Source: Byssothecium circinans
Taxonomy: Eukaryota; Ascomycota; Dothideomycetes; Pleosporales; Massarinaceae
DNA: 64,000 nt
Reading direction: 5' to 3'
Assembly: GCA_010015675.1 (NCBI GenBank)
Contig: ML976983.1
Span: 1,356,494 to 1,420,493, forward strand
The notes under the pieces were generated by a model, which worked only from the letters and a program-made list of their open reading frames with translations, did no database searches and was not told the origin of the DNA. Positions 12,946 to 24,555 of this stretch are shown one piece after another; position 1 is the stretch's first letter; each line of letters starts with the position of its first letter. Both the position numbers and the translations under genes were made by a program.

Positions 12946-13570
12946 TCACGGGAAGGCTCCCATCCGCCTGTTCTGCTTGGGCATGTACTCCGTAGTGGTT
13001 AAATACAACGGCCGTGGTGCTCGCCGGCGTAGCCACAGCCTGTATCCTTGGGCGCTAAAGACTGGTACGGGTTCAGCCTTCGGCGCCAGACGGAGGTCAT
13101 CGATTGGTGTGGGAACCTCCTCTATTCTGGCAAGCCTATATAAAAAGACCCCTCGCACGACTGTATCCCTCGATTGACAAATTGTTCCCTCCGGCGGTAA
13201 ATTCGCGTCCTCCACATACTCCGCGATCCACGAATGCGTACACGGCGACCAATTACCCAGACTTCCATGCTCAGCCGCATCTTGTACCAAAAGTCCAGCA
13301 CCACCGAACTCCGCCCTCATCTCCCTAGCCACCCGCAGCGGCGTGGCAGGATCAATCCCATTGCTCACAAAGAGGATCGGGTTTGATGTATTTGCCGCCG
13401 AAGGCGTGCCAGTGTAGATTTGTGAAGGGGGGCCATGAATGTCCAATTTGCGGTACATGAGCGCGGGGTTAGCCTAATATTCGCCCGAATAATGTGATCG
13501 GTTGTACAGGAGCTTGACGTGGTCGACCCGATCTTCGTACTCATTGAGCATGAAGCCGCCATTGGCATCG
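12946..13570 (-). pseudogene. C-terminal relic of a TAP-like alpha/beta hydrolase
   Basis: The frame 13458-12946 matches the TAP-like C-terminal domain of fungal tripeptidyl aminopeptidase/alpha-beta hydrolases: TSNPILFVSNGIDPATPLR carries the catalytic Asp, and AEHGSL the catalytic His. Upstream in the same frame, after a TAG at 13474-13476, the sequence up to GEY also fits the family, which normally has Trp at the stop position. The N-terminal half with the nucleophile Ser (GxSxG) is not found upstream, so the copy is truncated as well as interrupted. It lies just upstream of the dead HET gene on the same strand, which suggests one decaying block. Confidence 0.7.
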
Positions 13571-14927
13571 TTGCAAGCAGTGAAGTTTTGACACCTCTTT
13601 CCCTCATCTTTTGGCGAGGAGCTCTGTGTAGTCACGCATATCGTTCGTTACGGTGTGATCTATCAGATTGGTCAATATATTTTGAAGTGAAGAGCATAAT
13701 AAAAACGAGAAAAATGGAGAATATCGTACCTCATCCTAGCGATGGACGCTAGACAGCTTAGGCTTCGCCTCTAAAGGTATCGCCAGTACCGATGATAGGC
13801 ATGCTGACGCCGTAAGAATAACGGAAGCTTCATCCATCATACGCAACGGCCCGTAAAAAATGCAGTGTAAGGAGGACGAAGGAACTCGAGGTCGTGAGGT
13901 GGTTACCGAACCGTTCGCAGCTTTCCTTTCTTCTTGCTCGAGGCTTCTCCCGTACGCTCACTAACCTTCTATGGCCGTACTGAAGCTGAAGTTATTCTCG
14001 AAAAAAGAATACCGGGCTTCTCTTCTCTCAATTCTCACTTAAGAAGTGACCGCCGATTGCCCTCGACACTCATTCGTCAACCTGCACGCATGCGCACCTA
14101 GTAGAAGTCGTGCAAATCGAGACCTCGTTCGGACTTCCCGGATACCAGGCACTGAAAGGGTTCGGCGAGTGCGAAACCAGGTAGTATCTCTGGATGGTTG
14201 CGAGATGAGATGGAAGTGTTGTCGACGATCAGCCTGGTCGAAGTGATATTCACGGTTCCAAAGGAGGGATAAAATGTCCATCTCAGGCAAACTGCAAAAT
14301 CGCGCAATCGCCGCAGGACGGAAGCGACGGTGTAACAGAAGCTGTGAAGGACATTTACACGTAATAGGGACTGCTGCAAGACTTTAAGTCCCGGCAGTAG
14401 ACCTGTGTTAGGTCCCCAGATCCTGATCGACAAGACTCAAGGCAGTGACACTTGACAACGCTTTCTCCTACCAAGTCGCACGAGAAGTTCCCGAGACTTC
14501 AGCTTCGAGAACGGCAGGACAACAGTATTCGGCTCGTGGCCTTTACGTGTACGGATGTGTAGATGTCGAAAGCACAAAGGCCGAAAATGTGAAGAGAGGA
14601 GGAATTCGTGTTGATAATGCAATACCACTGCGAGCAGACACCGGTGAGTTGGCCGCCTGCACAGGAGGCGAATTTGGATGAACCGCCGATCGAGAAAGCC
14701 ATGTTATCAACAATCATCCGACAACATCAAGACGAAGCCATTTGCGATTGAATGGAAAAACCCCCCTTTCCATTCCCACACTCTTCAACCAGCCCGTCAC
14801 ACCCCAAAGCACCCCACCACATACACAACCGACCACTCCACAAGCAACACATCACAAAACGGAATCTTATTAGTCCAGCTCCCAATTTTGTTGAAAGATT
14901 CCTACGGAAAAATTAAAAAAAAAAAAA
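13571..14927. other. Gene-free interval downstream of the rhodopsin-domain gene
   Basis: Short frames on both strands (for example 14098-14433 minus) show no recognisable domain. Some may be further debris of the hydrolase locus, but I cannot align them. A run of 13 A lies at about 14917-14929, next to the stop codon of the following minus-strand gene. Confidence 0.5.
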
Positions 14928-16462
14928 CTACATCCTCCACTTCGGCTTCTCAGCATTCGAATCGACATTCGTCTCCACCCCCAGCCCCACCGTCGCCGCC
15001 TCGGCACCAAAAGGATCGATCTGCGCGATATTATACGGATCGCGATAATGCCCGCTAACCCTAGCCTCTTTCTTCCCTCCGCTGCTCGTCTGCCTATTAA
15101 CCCCGCGCTGATCCTCCGACATCTTCCGCGTCAGGCCCTCAGTCGAACGCCCGCCGTCGCTCTTGACGCTCCCATTGCGAGTCGTCGAGGCCTTGCCGTC
15201 TTCGAGCTCGTAGTGGTCGTCGAGGCGGCGGTGCTCGGTGATGTGGACTTCGTGAGTGACGAAGATGGCGGAGAAGGGTTTTTCGATTTGCGGCCAGAAG
15301 ACGGGCATGCTGGCGCACACGATGGCGAGGTTGACCTCGAGGCAGGAGAGGATGAGCGTGATGGGCGCGAACCAGGTGAAGTCGATGTAGGGGAGGGTGG
15401 CGGCGCGGTTGAGGATGATGGAGTGGAGACGCCAGACGGAGATCATGACGACACTGCGATGGGTGTTAGTGCGGTGGAATGGAATGGAATGGATGGGAGG
15501 GGACTTACACGCCGCCGATTAGGAAGATGCCGGCTAGCGAGAGCAGGCTGCTCATTCTTAATTGGGACCTGGTGAAGAGCACCATTGGCGTGGTGAAGAT
15601 GGCGATGTCGAATACCATGTTTAGCGCGGTGTGGCTCTCGAACAGAGCGACGAAGTCGTCGATGTGGAAGTAGTCGAAGCCGAAGCCGTAGCATTTGGCG
15701 TTTGGGAACTCGGCTCGTCGCCAGTAAGCCTTTACAGGGAAGCCTTGAGATGGTTAGCGGAAGTTCAGCGCATAGCATGTGGTACTGAGGATAAGAGGTC
15801 GTACATGGAAACCAGGCTAAGAAGCCATAAGCTAGGCCCCATATTGTGACAAGTCCGAGCATAACGAGGCATATCCAGCGCATGGTACCGGATTTGAAGA
15901 TGCGCAGGTATTGAAATAAGAGAGACATTTTGATGAGCGCGGCCTCGGTAATGTAGCACGCATTGGCCAAGTAGAAGAACTATTACCAGTCAGTTAGATG
16001 AATCCAAACAGGCGAGGGAGAATATACCTTTTGATATACTGCCATGTTTTTCTGACCGATATAGAGGTAGTGGTGTCCAAGTCCATGCTTGATGGCTGCA
16101 GCAACCGTCAGTGTGTTTGGTGAGGTAACATGAAGTTCTAGGAAGCTTACTGTATAATACAAATGAAGCCGCTGCTGTGTTTAAGCATCCCGCTAGAATG
16201 ACGAGATAATCATCCCATCCGGGATCGCGCATTACCCGAAGCCTGACAAACATGCGCATCCCAATCGCCGTCCACGAAAGGATCTGCAGCGCTTCATCAG
16301 TATATGAATTCGACTCTCGTTGGGAACAAGACCTACAATAAATGGAATAACGGATCCATAGAGTGTTTCTGGCCGGTTCGATATGGGGAGTTCTTCGTTC
16401 GGATCCGGCGCATTGGCTATCATATGGTGAACCAAAGCCTTATACGCAGCCATACTCGCCAT
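14928..16462 (-). CDS. Seven-helix rhodopsin-domain (SAT4/PTH11-like) integral membrane protein, 6 exons
   Basis: Exons (descending) are 16462-16337, 16283-16151, 16095-16028, 15979-15805, 15743-15509 and 15453-14928, giving about 420 residues. All five introns have GT...AG ends and short lengths (44-61 nt). The product has the typical fungal rhodopsin-domain pattern: a short N terminus, a GWDD motif at the start of the second helix (family W/D-D-Y), GLGHH after helix 2, WGLAYGFLAWFPC, and WAP/CLEVNLAIVCASMP in the last helices. A polar cytoplasmic tail of about 130 residues ends in WRM. In this family some members (PTH11 type) are GPCR-like surface sensors; most are of unknown function, and this one lacks an N-terminal CFEM domain. 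Start chosen at MASMAAY; an upstream in-frame ATG at 16522 would add 20 residues. Confidence 0.85.
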
Positions 16463-18785
16463 CGGTGCGTGCGTCGAAGCCGGCGACACCTCGCAGACTA
16501 TGATCTGTCGCGGACAACACAACGGCCCGGATCGCGAGCATCAGATAATTCGAAGGGAGAGCCCGTTTTATTAAGTGCTTCATGATGCCCTATCCAAACG
16601 TGATAAGCGTGACGGGTATCCGCGTAGTGGGGACTTGAATCCGCAGTCAGCAAGATTAAGACAATGGGGGACGAGGCTAGCGATTCGCAAGGGCCACTGT
16701 CAATCGCATGAAGGGTTGGAAGCTCGGAGACGCAGGGACCAGTTTGTAGGGCGCTACTCATGTTCTACGGATCGTGAGTCGTGAAGCCCAGAGTCTCAGA
16801 AGTGCGTGCGCGTGGCGGATGCACGCGTAATAGTTTCCGGAATCCCACGATTGCCTACTGCCCAATCAGCGCAGTCTTGGGGGCGTTCTGTCATCCTTCT
16901 GCTTGAGTCGTGAGTTGAGCTTTGGACCTCTGAGCTGTGTGATGACGGCTCGTAGGGTCTCTTGGAAGTCTCTATAGTCTACGACACAATGGTGTAAGGC
17001 CAGTCAGCAATAGAGTTCTCACCCCGCTTCAGAGGCGATGTTCGTACGATTCACTATCACAAGGTATTGTTGAGATATCCACAGTACGGTTGCACTCCGG
17101 CAGCGTTCGCTGAACTTTCCCTATGCCTTCGACGAGATGTATTTTAAGAGCTAAGTTTCGAAAATGCCGGGATGCGTGCGCAAAGCGATGATGCAAAGTA
17201 ACCCTCTGCCGCGGAACAATGATGATCCTTCGGCACTGTGAGGACAAATTTCAGGGTCGTGAGTATGATTGGCGTGCTTGCCATGATCCCAGCATCGGTC
17301 TGATTCTCGGCCTCGACCCTGTCACTGCCCTGGACCCGACGATCCCCGATGTTGAAACATGCATCTGCTGGCTCTGTGCGTGATGGTTGGTGTCACGCTG
17401 CATCGGTTGCAGCTGGCCGTCCGCGACAATTCCGATAATGTTGATGTGATAGCCGCTGTCGGCATATATGCATGGAAACGTGAAAAAGAGCGGCCTGAGG
17501 CAAGTCGCGTTTTGGCGAATGAGTGGAACAAATGCATTGCACTGTACAGCAGGCCTGCGGTCAAGTCGACGACCCAGGCGGATAGAATGTTGAGCGAAAC
17601 CTGCTTCCTACGCTAGGCAGGCGAGGGGTGGAGTCGTGACTCGTAGTGTGAGTAAACCCTTATTACCGTTACTTTGAACCGACCCGTTCCTATCTTCTTC
17701 GAAAAGTGTTAAACGTTGGAAAAACGTGGTGCCAGTTCCAGGAGCTCGTACCTTTTGCAAGCGATATTGCGAATTACGCCTTCTTACCGGATAGTCTACC
17801 GAGAAATTTTGTGGTGCCGTTGTAGAAGAGCAAAATAAGGAGTTTCGACAAGCATGCCAAACACGCGAACGGCTCGCGCCATTTAACCAGCCTATCAAAT
17901 AATGTGCGTCATGCGAGGGTTATGACATACAGTACGAGAAGGATCTTGCATGGCGTAGACGGAGATAAGCGAGCAAAAGTAAGGATTAGAGATGCGTTTT
18001 CAATAATAATAATGTGAAACCGAGCTCTCCCAACCACGCTGAGGACTGTTCGTGGCTCTACTGGGTTCGCAAATCCCCTTCCCATACGGAGTTGAACTGT
18101 CATGCGTAATCAGGCACAGTTGCGTTCAATGCCGTGGGCCACTTAGGCGAGTGTTTTTAAAGTTTGCGCATCCCATGGGGGCTTGGAGACTGCAGTAACC
18201 CCTCATTAACGAGGGGTGATGTTGAACTCGCCGTCATGGTACTCCGCGAGTAGGATTCCACCAGCACCAGCAAAACCCTGAGGTCGGTATCGTTAAAACC
18301 AGAGATAAGGATGACAGTGGTTTCAACTTTGCGCATCCTTTAGAGACTGTAGTCGCCCCCATTGATATTCAAACAGTGGCATGACATTACAGCAGCAGGT
18401 AAACATGATTGGAATCAGAGACACTGGATAAAAGTGAGGCGTCGCAACATGAGATTCCAAGTTTCCAAATCGGATTCATGCAAGCGGGGTCTGGCGATCA
18501 CAAAAGGAAAACCTGGATTGTGTAGACTTTGTGGAATGTTTGCCGATCATATAGAATGGAATTTTGTTATTTGCAGGGTCCGCTTGCGTGGATACTTCTT
18601 CTACGATCGGGAATCGGAACCGAACCAGAAGAACATGAGTACGAGGACCGGATTGCGAGCTTCCGAGAGGGGTGATCAATTTCACAATATACTGTATGGT
18701 ATGATACCATCGGTGTTGATCGGCGAGGTCTCTCTCTGGTCCCAGAGTACAGATGTTGTCCTCTACGCATAAAAACATTCTTCTC
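16463..18785. other. Gene-free 2.3-kb interval
   Basis: No frame shows a recognisable domain; the longest (18362-18772 plus, 136 codons) looks random. Two related segments occur, TTTGCGCATCCC...GAGACTGCAGT near 18163 and TTTGCGCATCCT...GAGACTGTAGT near 18330. A perfect small hairpin, ACCCCTC-ATTAAC-GAGGGGT, lies near 18198. The first part contains the promoter of the rhodopsin-domain gene. Confidence 0.5.
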
Positions 18786-19894
18786 TCAATCCATGCGGAT
18801 TCGCGCCTGCTCTAGCTCGTCTTCCATATTGCGTATCTCTCTCGTAGAAAGGAGTGATTTGGATAAGTTTCGGTTTGCTGATAGCAACTCCCGGGTGGTG
18901 GTCACGGAATCGGAGCGTATCCTGCCGAAACGACGTTTCAAGATGCTTCTTTCCGAGTCCAATTTCGCCCTCCCAGTGGAAGTTCTTGACAGTGTTACTC
19001 GCTGTTGGGAAAGGACCTTGAAATCTTCAATCGCAAATATCTGCTCCATCCATACGGCACATATTCGCTCAATAGCGCGCGTCATGCGCCTGCTCGCAGG
19101 CCCCACCCTTTGCTGCCTAGCTAGTCTTGTTGTGTGCGAGACATACCAGTGGGCAATATAGGCTGTTTGTTGCGAAAAGTCCCTTTTGAGTACAGGAATG
19201 CCATCTATAGTCGTTTTCGCAAACCGAGCCCTGGTTTCGTAGATCTTCTCTACATCGAATACATTGTTGTCGAGAAAAAGAAGGCATATGTCTGTTGTAG
19301 GACCCATGAACTCTGAAATGGGCGGGTTGGATTCTGTCGACTCATAGTGGCGAATCATGAAGGCGGTATTCAACACCGTCTCAATGGTGTGTGCATCTTG
19401 CGAGAAGATCAAGTGAGTTTGGCGTTTAGATATAAGATGCAGTGCGGCGAATAGACATTCCCTCGTCTTCTTCTGCTTCTCGTTGGGTGCCGGGTACTTT
19501 GAGTTAAATGCCCGCTTCACATACCATCTAATCAACTCAGTCAGTGAACCAGGCGTGGGAAAGACGGAACAAACAAATATCAGACCTACCGGAGATACAT
19601 AGCAACCGCCTGCTGATAGGTTTCCACGCCAAACACGGCCATTTTAGCAGTGAAAATTCTAAGACGACGCTGAATAGAGACATTGCGAACATGCATCAGT
19701 ATTTGCGAGTGACTGGTCAACTTCCTGCATCGTCGGAATTCCACCAGCAGCGTATCACTCCTTTGAACCGTCCTTCCATTGAGATGAATAGAGCGAGAGT
19801 TTAGATGTAAAGAATATCGTGGAGGTGAAAACCGGAAAGGTGCATGCCGTATTGTGGAAAGTGACTTGAAAGGTTGCGTACGGAGGCTGTTCAT
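18786..19894 (-). CDS. Unknown protein, probably mitochondrial, 2 exons
   Basis: Exons 19894-19590 and 19527-18786 join across a 62-nt intron (GTAGGT...TTAG with a CTGAC branch) to give 348 residues. I do not recognise the family. The first 40-45 residues contain many Arg, Ser and His and no Asp or Glu, as in mitochondrial presequences. The rest is mainly helical in character, with a charged, probably coiled C-terminal part of Arg- and Glu-rich segments ending in RIRMD. The start at ATG 19892-19894 is chosen because it opens this presequence-like segment; an in-frame ATG at 20137 would add an unlikely Cys-rich extension. Its helical, basic nature might suit an organellar RNA- or ribosome-associated protein, but that is only a guess. 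Confidence 0.6.
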
Positions 19895-21215
19895 GGTGCT
19901 GTCGCAGTGGCTGAGTAGTCGGGCCGAGCCGGAGAGTGAAAGGGGATCTGTGCGCAGGCACGCGCTACCGCAATACTTGCGCGTTCGAGCGCTGAATACA
20001 GTGGTATTGCAGAGATATCGATGAAGATGTTTTGATGATAGAAGAGATGCTACTCCACCGATTCCGATGGCAAAGCGATAGTCTGGAAAGCAGGAGTCGA
20101 GAGGAGAAGCGCGAATGCGACAAGTTGTGCCAAGCAAGGTGGCTCGTGTGGGTTATACAGGATGAAAAAATTGCTAGAGGACATATTGAAGGCAGTGTGA
20201 TGAAGCCCTCCTTGCATACGACATCATACCATACGCGCACACCTAATACTGGATACACGATACATGCCACCATACCTCGATGTCGTCACGCTGAAAATCC
20301 TCGATTTGCTTGCGTTGCATCCGCCATGGGCAGTCATCCGACTCATTTCTGGATGGAACTCTTTGAAGTAGTCGAACATGGAACTGCCTTCACAATCGTG
20401 GGCATGTTGTAAGGGGCCATCGAATCCAGAATCAGGAGATGCGAACCCATGTGTCTAGAAGAAAGAAGGAAGAGCTTGAAGTACCGGTAGGTGATCATCT
20501 GCGATGAATAGGACTGTGTCTTGGTATGCAGGAGATAGGTACTTCCGGGGCGGGCTGGCTACATGCATCCGGTGCCCAAATGAGGGGTTGGACCACACCC
20601 CACCCGCAACGCCTGCTGCAAGTTCTTCGCAACATTGTAGTATTACACAACAGGCCGCGGAGCACAGTTTTTGTACGATATCAATGATCACGGACCGCTA
20701 TGGCTGAGCAACGTGAAAAGTCTCCGCCACATGGAGTTGAGGCGGGTGCCTCGGCTATCGATCATCAGGCCCATCGAATTACCAGGGTATCCATGGAAAC
20801 AACCTGTTTATGTTCACTGTCGTATAGCATATGGCCAGAAACCGGAGCACTAGGGAATGCTACAGCTTACCAAGACTTTACTACGTCAGCATGGATCTGG
20901 TGCTGATCATCAAGGAAATATCGCGATCGAAGCTCTTCGAGCAACAAGATTAGTGTCGCTTACCCCGCAGCCTCGGAACCCCTATTCACTCGTCACTTTC
21001 GAGATCACGACAAATCTTACAACCTCGGGGAGTTAATACTAATCACACTCTGGTAGTCACCATACGGCCGTTCCACAGCGTACATGGCCACACTGACATA
21101 TACTTAGCTCACTAATTAGATACAGTAGCTTTAATGTTTACAAATACGATCATAATATGTTCGACTACAAAGATGCGACCATTTCATCATAATCTTCCAA
21201 ACACTGCATCGCACA
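19895..21215. other. Gene-free interval
   Basis: Only short frames without domains are present (for example 20032-20412). The last 200 bases before 21216 are AT-rich and probably hold the promoter and 5' UTR of the NmrA-like gene. Confidence 0.5.
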
Positions 21216-22361
21216 ATGACTTCTACAACATTCTCGAAGATTTTCATCATTGGTGGCACAGGCGCCCAAGGTCTACCAGTCGTCGAAAGCCTTGTATCCG
21301 ACGGCAGATACAACGTCCGAATCTTAACCCGCGACGCGACATCCAAACGCTCTCAGTCTCTTCAAGCGCTCGGCAAGAACGTCGAGCTCGTTGAAGGCAC
21401 CTTCACCAATGAATCCGACGTGCGCAAAGGCTACAGCGGCTGCGATGCTGCCTTCGTGAACATCGATGGCTTCAACACTGGAGAAATGGCCGAGCTATAC
21501 TGGGCAATTCGCTGCTACGAGCTAGCTATCGAGGATGGCGGCATCCGCTTTTTCGTTTACGGCAACCTGGACTATGTCTACAAGGAGTCCGGATACCGAC
21601 CAGAGTTCAGAACCGGACATTACGATGGTAAAGGCCGAATTGGCGAGTGGATTCTGTTCCAAGCGAAGAGTGTAGCGGAGAAGACGGGAAAGAGCATGGG
21701 CACTGCACTTTTCACCACGGGTCCGTACATGGAGATGTCCATCTCAGTCCACACTCCTATGGCGCCGAAGGTCGAAAAAGACGAGAACGGCAACGACGTG
21801 CTGACATGGCGTCTCCCTCTTGAAGACGGCGCCGTTCCCCACGTCTCGCTCGAGGACTGTGGACCCTATGTGCGCTGGCTCTTCGACAATCCCGAGCGTG
21901 CAAATGGCATGGATCTCCAGGTATCCATTGCGCATTTGAACTACCGAGAGATAGCGGAGGCGTTCACGAAAGTCACCGGCAAACCTGCACGCTTCATCAA
22001 CACGGACCTCGATACATACTTCCGCGAGGGCCCGCTCAGCCCCGTTGCGGAACGCCCAAGTGGATACACCGCGAGCCTTGAGAACCCGGCCACTATGCGT
22101 ATCAAGGAGAACTTCAGTGGCTTCTGGCACGTGTTCCGCGCTTCGGGCGGTAACAAGGGCGTTATCCGAAGAGACTATAAGTTACTGGATGAGATCCACC
22201 CACAACGCATTCGGTCTGCGGAGGAGTGGTTCAGGCGGGAAGAGGAGAAAGGGCGTAAGGCGGGCAAAGGGTCGTTGTGGGATCGTGTTCAGCCTAGTCA
22301 GATGCAGACGATTCTAAAGTTGCATGAGGATGGCTTTAGGAATCCTTCTGCTACTCGATGA
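21216..22361 (+). CDS. NmrA-like NAD(P)-binding protein
   Basis: A single-exon gene of 381 residues. The N terminus is a Rossmann fold, beta strand IFII followed by GGTGAQG (residues 13-19), the NmrA-family variant of the dinucleotide-binding loop. It is followed by RILTRD, a basic residue pattern that favours NADP(H), and by VELVEGTFTNESDVRKGYSG, typical of the second strand/helix pair. The Tyr-Lys catalytic pair of classical short-chain dehydrogenases is not evident, as is usual for NmrA-like redox sensors. Members either regulate transcription factors according to NADP/NADPH balance or act as isoflavone-reductase-like enzymes; the sequence does not decide. Probably cytosolic or nuclear, as there is no signal peptide. 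The start codon directly opens the Rossmann fold. Confidence 0.88.
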   Translation: MTSTTFSKIFIIGGTGAQGLPVVESLVSDGRYNVRILTRDATSKRSQSLQALGKNVELVEGTFTNESDVRKGYSGCDAAFVNIDGFNTGEMAELYWAIRCYELAIEDGGIRFFVYGNLDYVYKESGYRPEFRTGHYDGKGRIGEWILFQAKSVAEKTGKSMGTALFTTGPYMEMSISVHTPMAPKVEKDENGNDVLTWRLPLEDGAVPHVSLEDCGPYVRWLFDNPERANGMDLQVSIAHLNYREIAEAFTKVTGKPARFINTDLDTYFREGPLSPVAERPSGYTASLENPATMRIKENFSGFWHVFRASGGNKGVIRRDYKLLDEIHPQRIRSAEEWFRREEEKGRKAGKGSLWDRVQPSQMQTILKLHEDGFRNPSATR

Positions 22362-22634
22362 GAAAGAGTCGTCGTCGCTGCTCAACTTGCTTGGTTCGTA
22401 GGATTTACGGAGTGGTAATGGAATTGACACGATGAGATCCATATTGGTGGACTTGAGCAGTTCTCCGAACCTTGATTCAATGCCGTGTGATGATTACTTG
22501 CGTGCTGAGGTGACGTCTTCGTCTAGTCTGGATTACAATAGCTTTAGAGCTTGATAGCATTGACTTGTTTGAATACGGACGATTGGGTGAATCATGTCAT
22601 CAGATGCGTAGTAGATATTTGAAATTATTGAAAG

Positions 22635-22925
22635 CTAAAAGGGAACGCAACATAATGCTGACGAAGTCAACCCTGACTCCGGAATGCTAGCGTAGAAATT
22701 GGCCTGAGCCTTACAAAGGCGCTGCTCATTGTGGAAGTAACAGTTGTTGCAGGGAATAAGCTTCACGGCAGTCTCATCAGCAGACTCGAAGCCCGCAGTA
22801 CAGATCGAACATGTTAGGCCCTCGAAACCAGCTGTGTTTGGAACACATACCTCCAGTCCGTTTTCTAGAAACTGTGCTTGTGTAGGTGCTGTCACACTCA
22901 TGACGTTTGTGTGAAAGTTTTTCAA
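22635..22925 (-). CDS. Short RING-like zinc-finger protein or fragment
   Basis: A frame of 96 residues begins with a TQAQFLENGLE segment, resembling the N terminus of many fungal RING proteins, followed by LTCSICTAGF (first C-x2-C pair) and LIPCNNCYFHNEQRLC, which resembles the middle C/H ligands of a RING. The last C-x2-C pair is not present in this frame, although CC occurs at the end. It could be a decayed copy, or a gene whose further exons I cannot place. Full RING domains are E3 ubiquitin ligases; activity cannot be assumed here. The flanks 22362-22634 and 22926-23349 show nothing else. Confidence 0.4.
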   Translation of the reverse strand: MKNFHTNVMSVTAPTQAQFLENGLEVCVPNTAGFEGLTCSICTAGFESADETAVKLIPCNNCYFHNEQRLCKAQANFYASIPESGLTSSALCCVPF

Positions 22926-23349
22926 AATCCTACTTAGGCACTAGCACCTTAAAGACTAACTTCACACGCCTTAGTGTACGAACTTAAGCCAGCGCACTCT
23001 AGGATATGAATAATTCTATCATACGGTACTATCTGAAGTTCTGAACAATTTTAGTGATAGTCCGCGACAAGACGCTTTTCAGCCGCCATGTCGCCCAAGA
23101 TGACACCTCCCCACCGGCCCTGACACAGCGAGCATAGCACCCGACCCAGTACAGCCGATGAACCTGAAGAACACCCGCAGGTCTCCGGCGAGAACAAGGT
23201 CACCATTCGCTCTGTTCACATTCAGCCGTCCGGCATTTTACTAATTGGTTTGTGAGATCGGATGGGGCTGAAACGCCATTCTACTTCGCCCCCACCGCGC
23301 AGGAACTCAGCCACACCTGCATGTCTCCACACTTCCTGCCGACAGTCCC

Positions 23350-24555
23350 ATGCATCTTCAACACTCTCCTGCATCATACACGATGCCTCGAAAAGCAGCA
23401 CGAAGATCATTTGATCTGCCACAGTTCCACTCAACGGCGCCGCCAACGCCGCCTGAATCTATCAAGGACTTCCGAACGGACACGATCACCACACTGGTGA
23501 ACGAAACTGACAAACTTCCACCACGCACGAGCAGCCTCTCATCTCCAAGCGAACGCCTGCTAGACCGGCTGCTTCGTCTTATCGGCGCAGTATGCGCTAT
23601 CACTTTCGGTATCTGGGCACCGCTGTCTTACAAGCTGCAGAAAGACGGCAACAAGAGCAACGATGCTGCACAGGATGACTTGAGGAAAGAGGTGAAAGGA
23701 CTGAGGGCTGAGATGAGGCTGTTGAGTGCGCTGAAAGCCTTCGAACTATGCTCAGACGCATCCCACAAGGAAACCGATGCCTGCAAGGATCTTGGCGCAA
23801 ATGCACAGCTCCACAATCTAATGCGACAGTTCGTATCGTCTGAGGACACATCGAAAGCTTCGCCCTCTGCTCAACTTGACTCTGGCCGCCGTGAGCCATC
23901 TGCCTCATCACCCGAACAATCGACAGATCCTGAGGCGGACATTGCAACGACGACACGCGATTTAGGGCAGCCTTCGAGCGTCCTGGTCGACATAACAACT
24001 ACCCCCACACAGACCAGGCAGGGTGCCAATTCGCATCGCCCCGAAACCACGCTTGGTGGATGTTCCGAAAATTGTGGCAGTGATTTCACGACTCCTACTT
24101 ATCTCAGACCGCTTACGACTAGCTCCGGTTTCAAGAGCATCATGATCGGCTACATGGACGGTCTTTCCACATCGTGGTCAAGTACATACCTCGGAAATGG
24201 CGACGGTGTTGGATACAACCAGCAGGTTTTGAGTCTACCCTCTACAAACTATTCTGCACCCCGCATTGATGCAGAAATAGCCAAACTTTGGGTCGTCGGT
24301 CCTCCGACCTGTGGCAATCTCGATGGCTCGTGTGGCGAGTGGGTGAACAAGGTGGGTATGTATGGTGTTTTGGCGTTGATGGTGTATGTTGTCTACACGC
24401 GGAACAAAATGGATACGGTGAAAGAAGGGAAGACGAGGGAGTTGGGCATGAGTGTGAGGGAGGTGGTGGGGAAGACGATTGTGTACGTCGTGCTGTGTGG
24501 ATCTTGGTATATGTTCTTGAACGTGTGTGTTCTTCCAAGGACGTATCATGTTTAG
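23350..24555 (+). CDS. Unknown membrane protein
   Basis: An uninterrupted 401-codon frame. I do not recognise the family. Visible features: a basic, Pro/Ser-rich N terminus; a hydrophobic segment LIGAVCAITFGIWAPLSY around residue 80, followed by a charged coil-like stretch (KEVKGLRAEMRLL); a long Ser/Thr/Pro-rich middle; and two more hydrophobic segments near the C terminus (MYGVLALMVYVVYT and KTIVYVVLCGSWYMFL). A second in-frame ATG at 23383 (MPRKAARRS) is an equally good start. Four Cys flank Gly-rich segments in the middle part. Topology suggests an endomembrane or plasma-membrane protein; its role is unknown, and small introns cannot be excluded. Confidence 0.55.
   Translation: MHLQHSPASYTMPRKAARRSFDLPQFHSTAPPTPPESIKDFRTDTITTLVNETDKLPPRTSSLSSPSERLLDRLLRLIGAVCAITFGIWAPLSYKLQKDGNKSNDAAQDDLRKEVKGLRAEMRLLSALKAFELCSDASHKETDACKDLGANAQLHNLMRQFVSSEDTSKASPSAQLDSGRREPSASSPEQSTDPEADIATTTRDLGQPSSVLVDITTTPTQTRQGANSHRPETTLGGCSENCGSDFTTPTYLRPLTTSSGFKSIMIGYMDGLSTSWSSTYLGNGDGVGYNQQVLSLPSTNYSAPRIDAEIAKLWVVGPPTCGNLDGSCGEWVNKVGMYGVLALMVYVVYTRNKMDTVKEGKTRELGMSVREVVGKTIVYVVLCGSWYMFLNVCVLPRTYHV

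Noticed and set aside
15048..15575. Plus-strand frame of 175 codons, Glu/Val/Asp-rich
   Set aside because: Antisense to the last exons of the rhodopsin-domain gene; the acidic composition mirrors C-rich codons on the other strand.
23600..23998. Minus-strand frame inside the unknown membrane protein gene
   Set aside because: Random Arg/Ser/Cys mix without domain; the plus frame is three times longer and has membrane segments.
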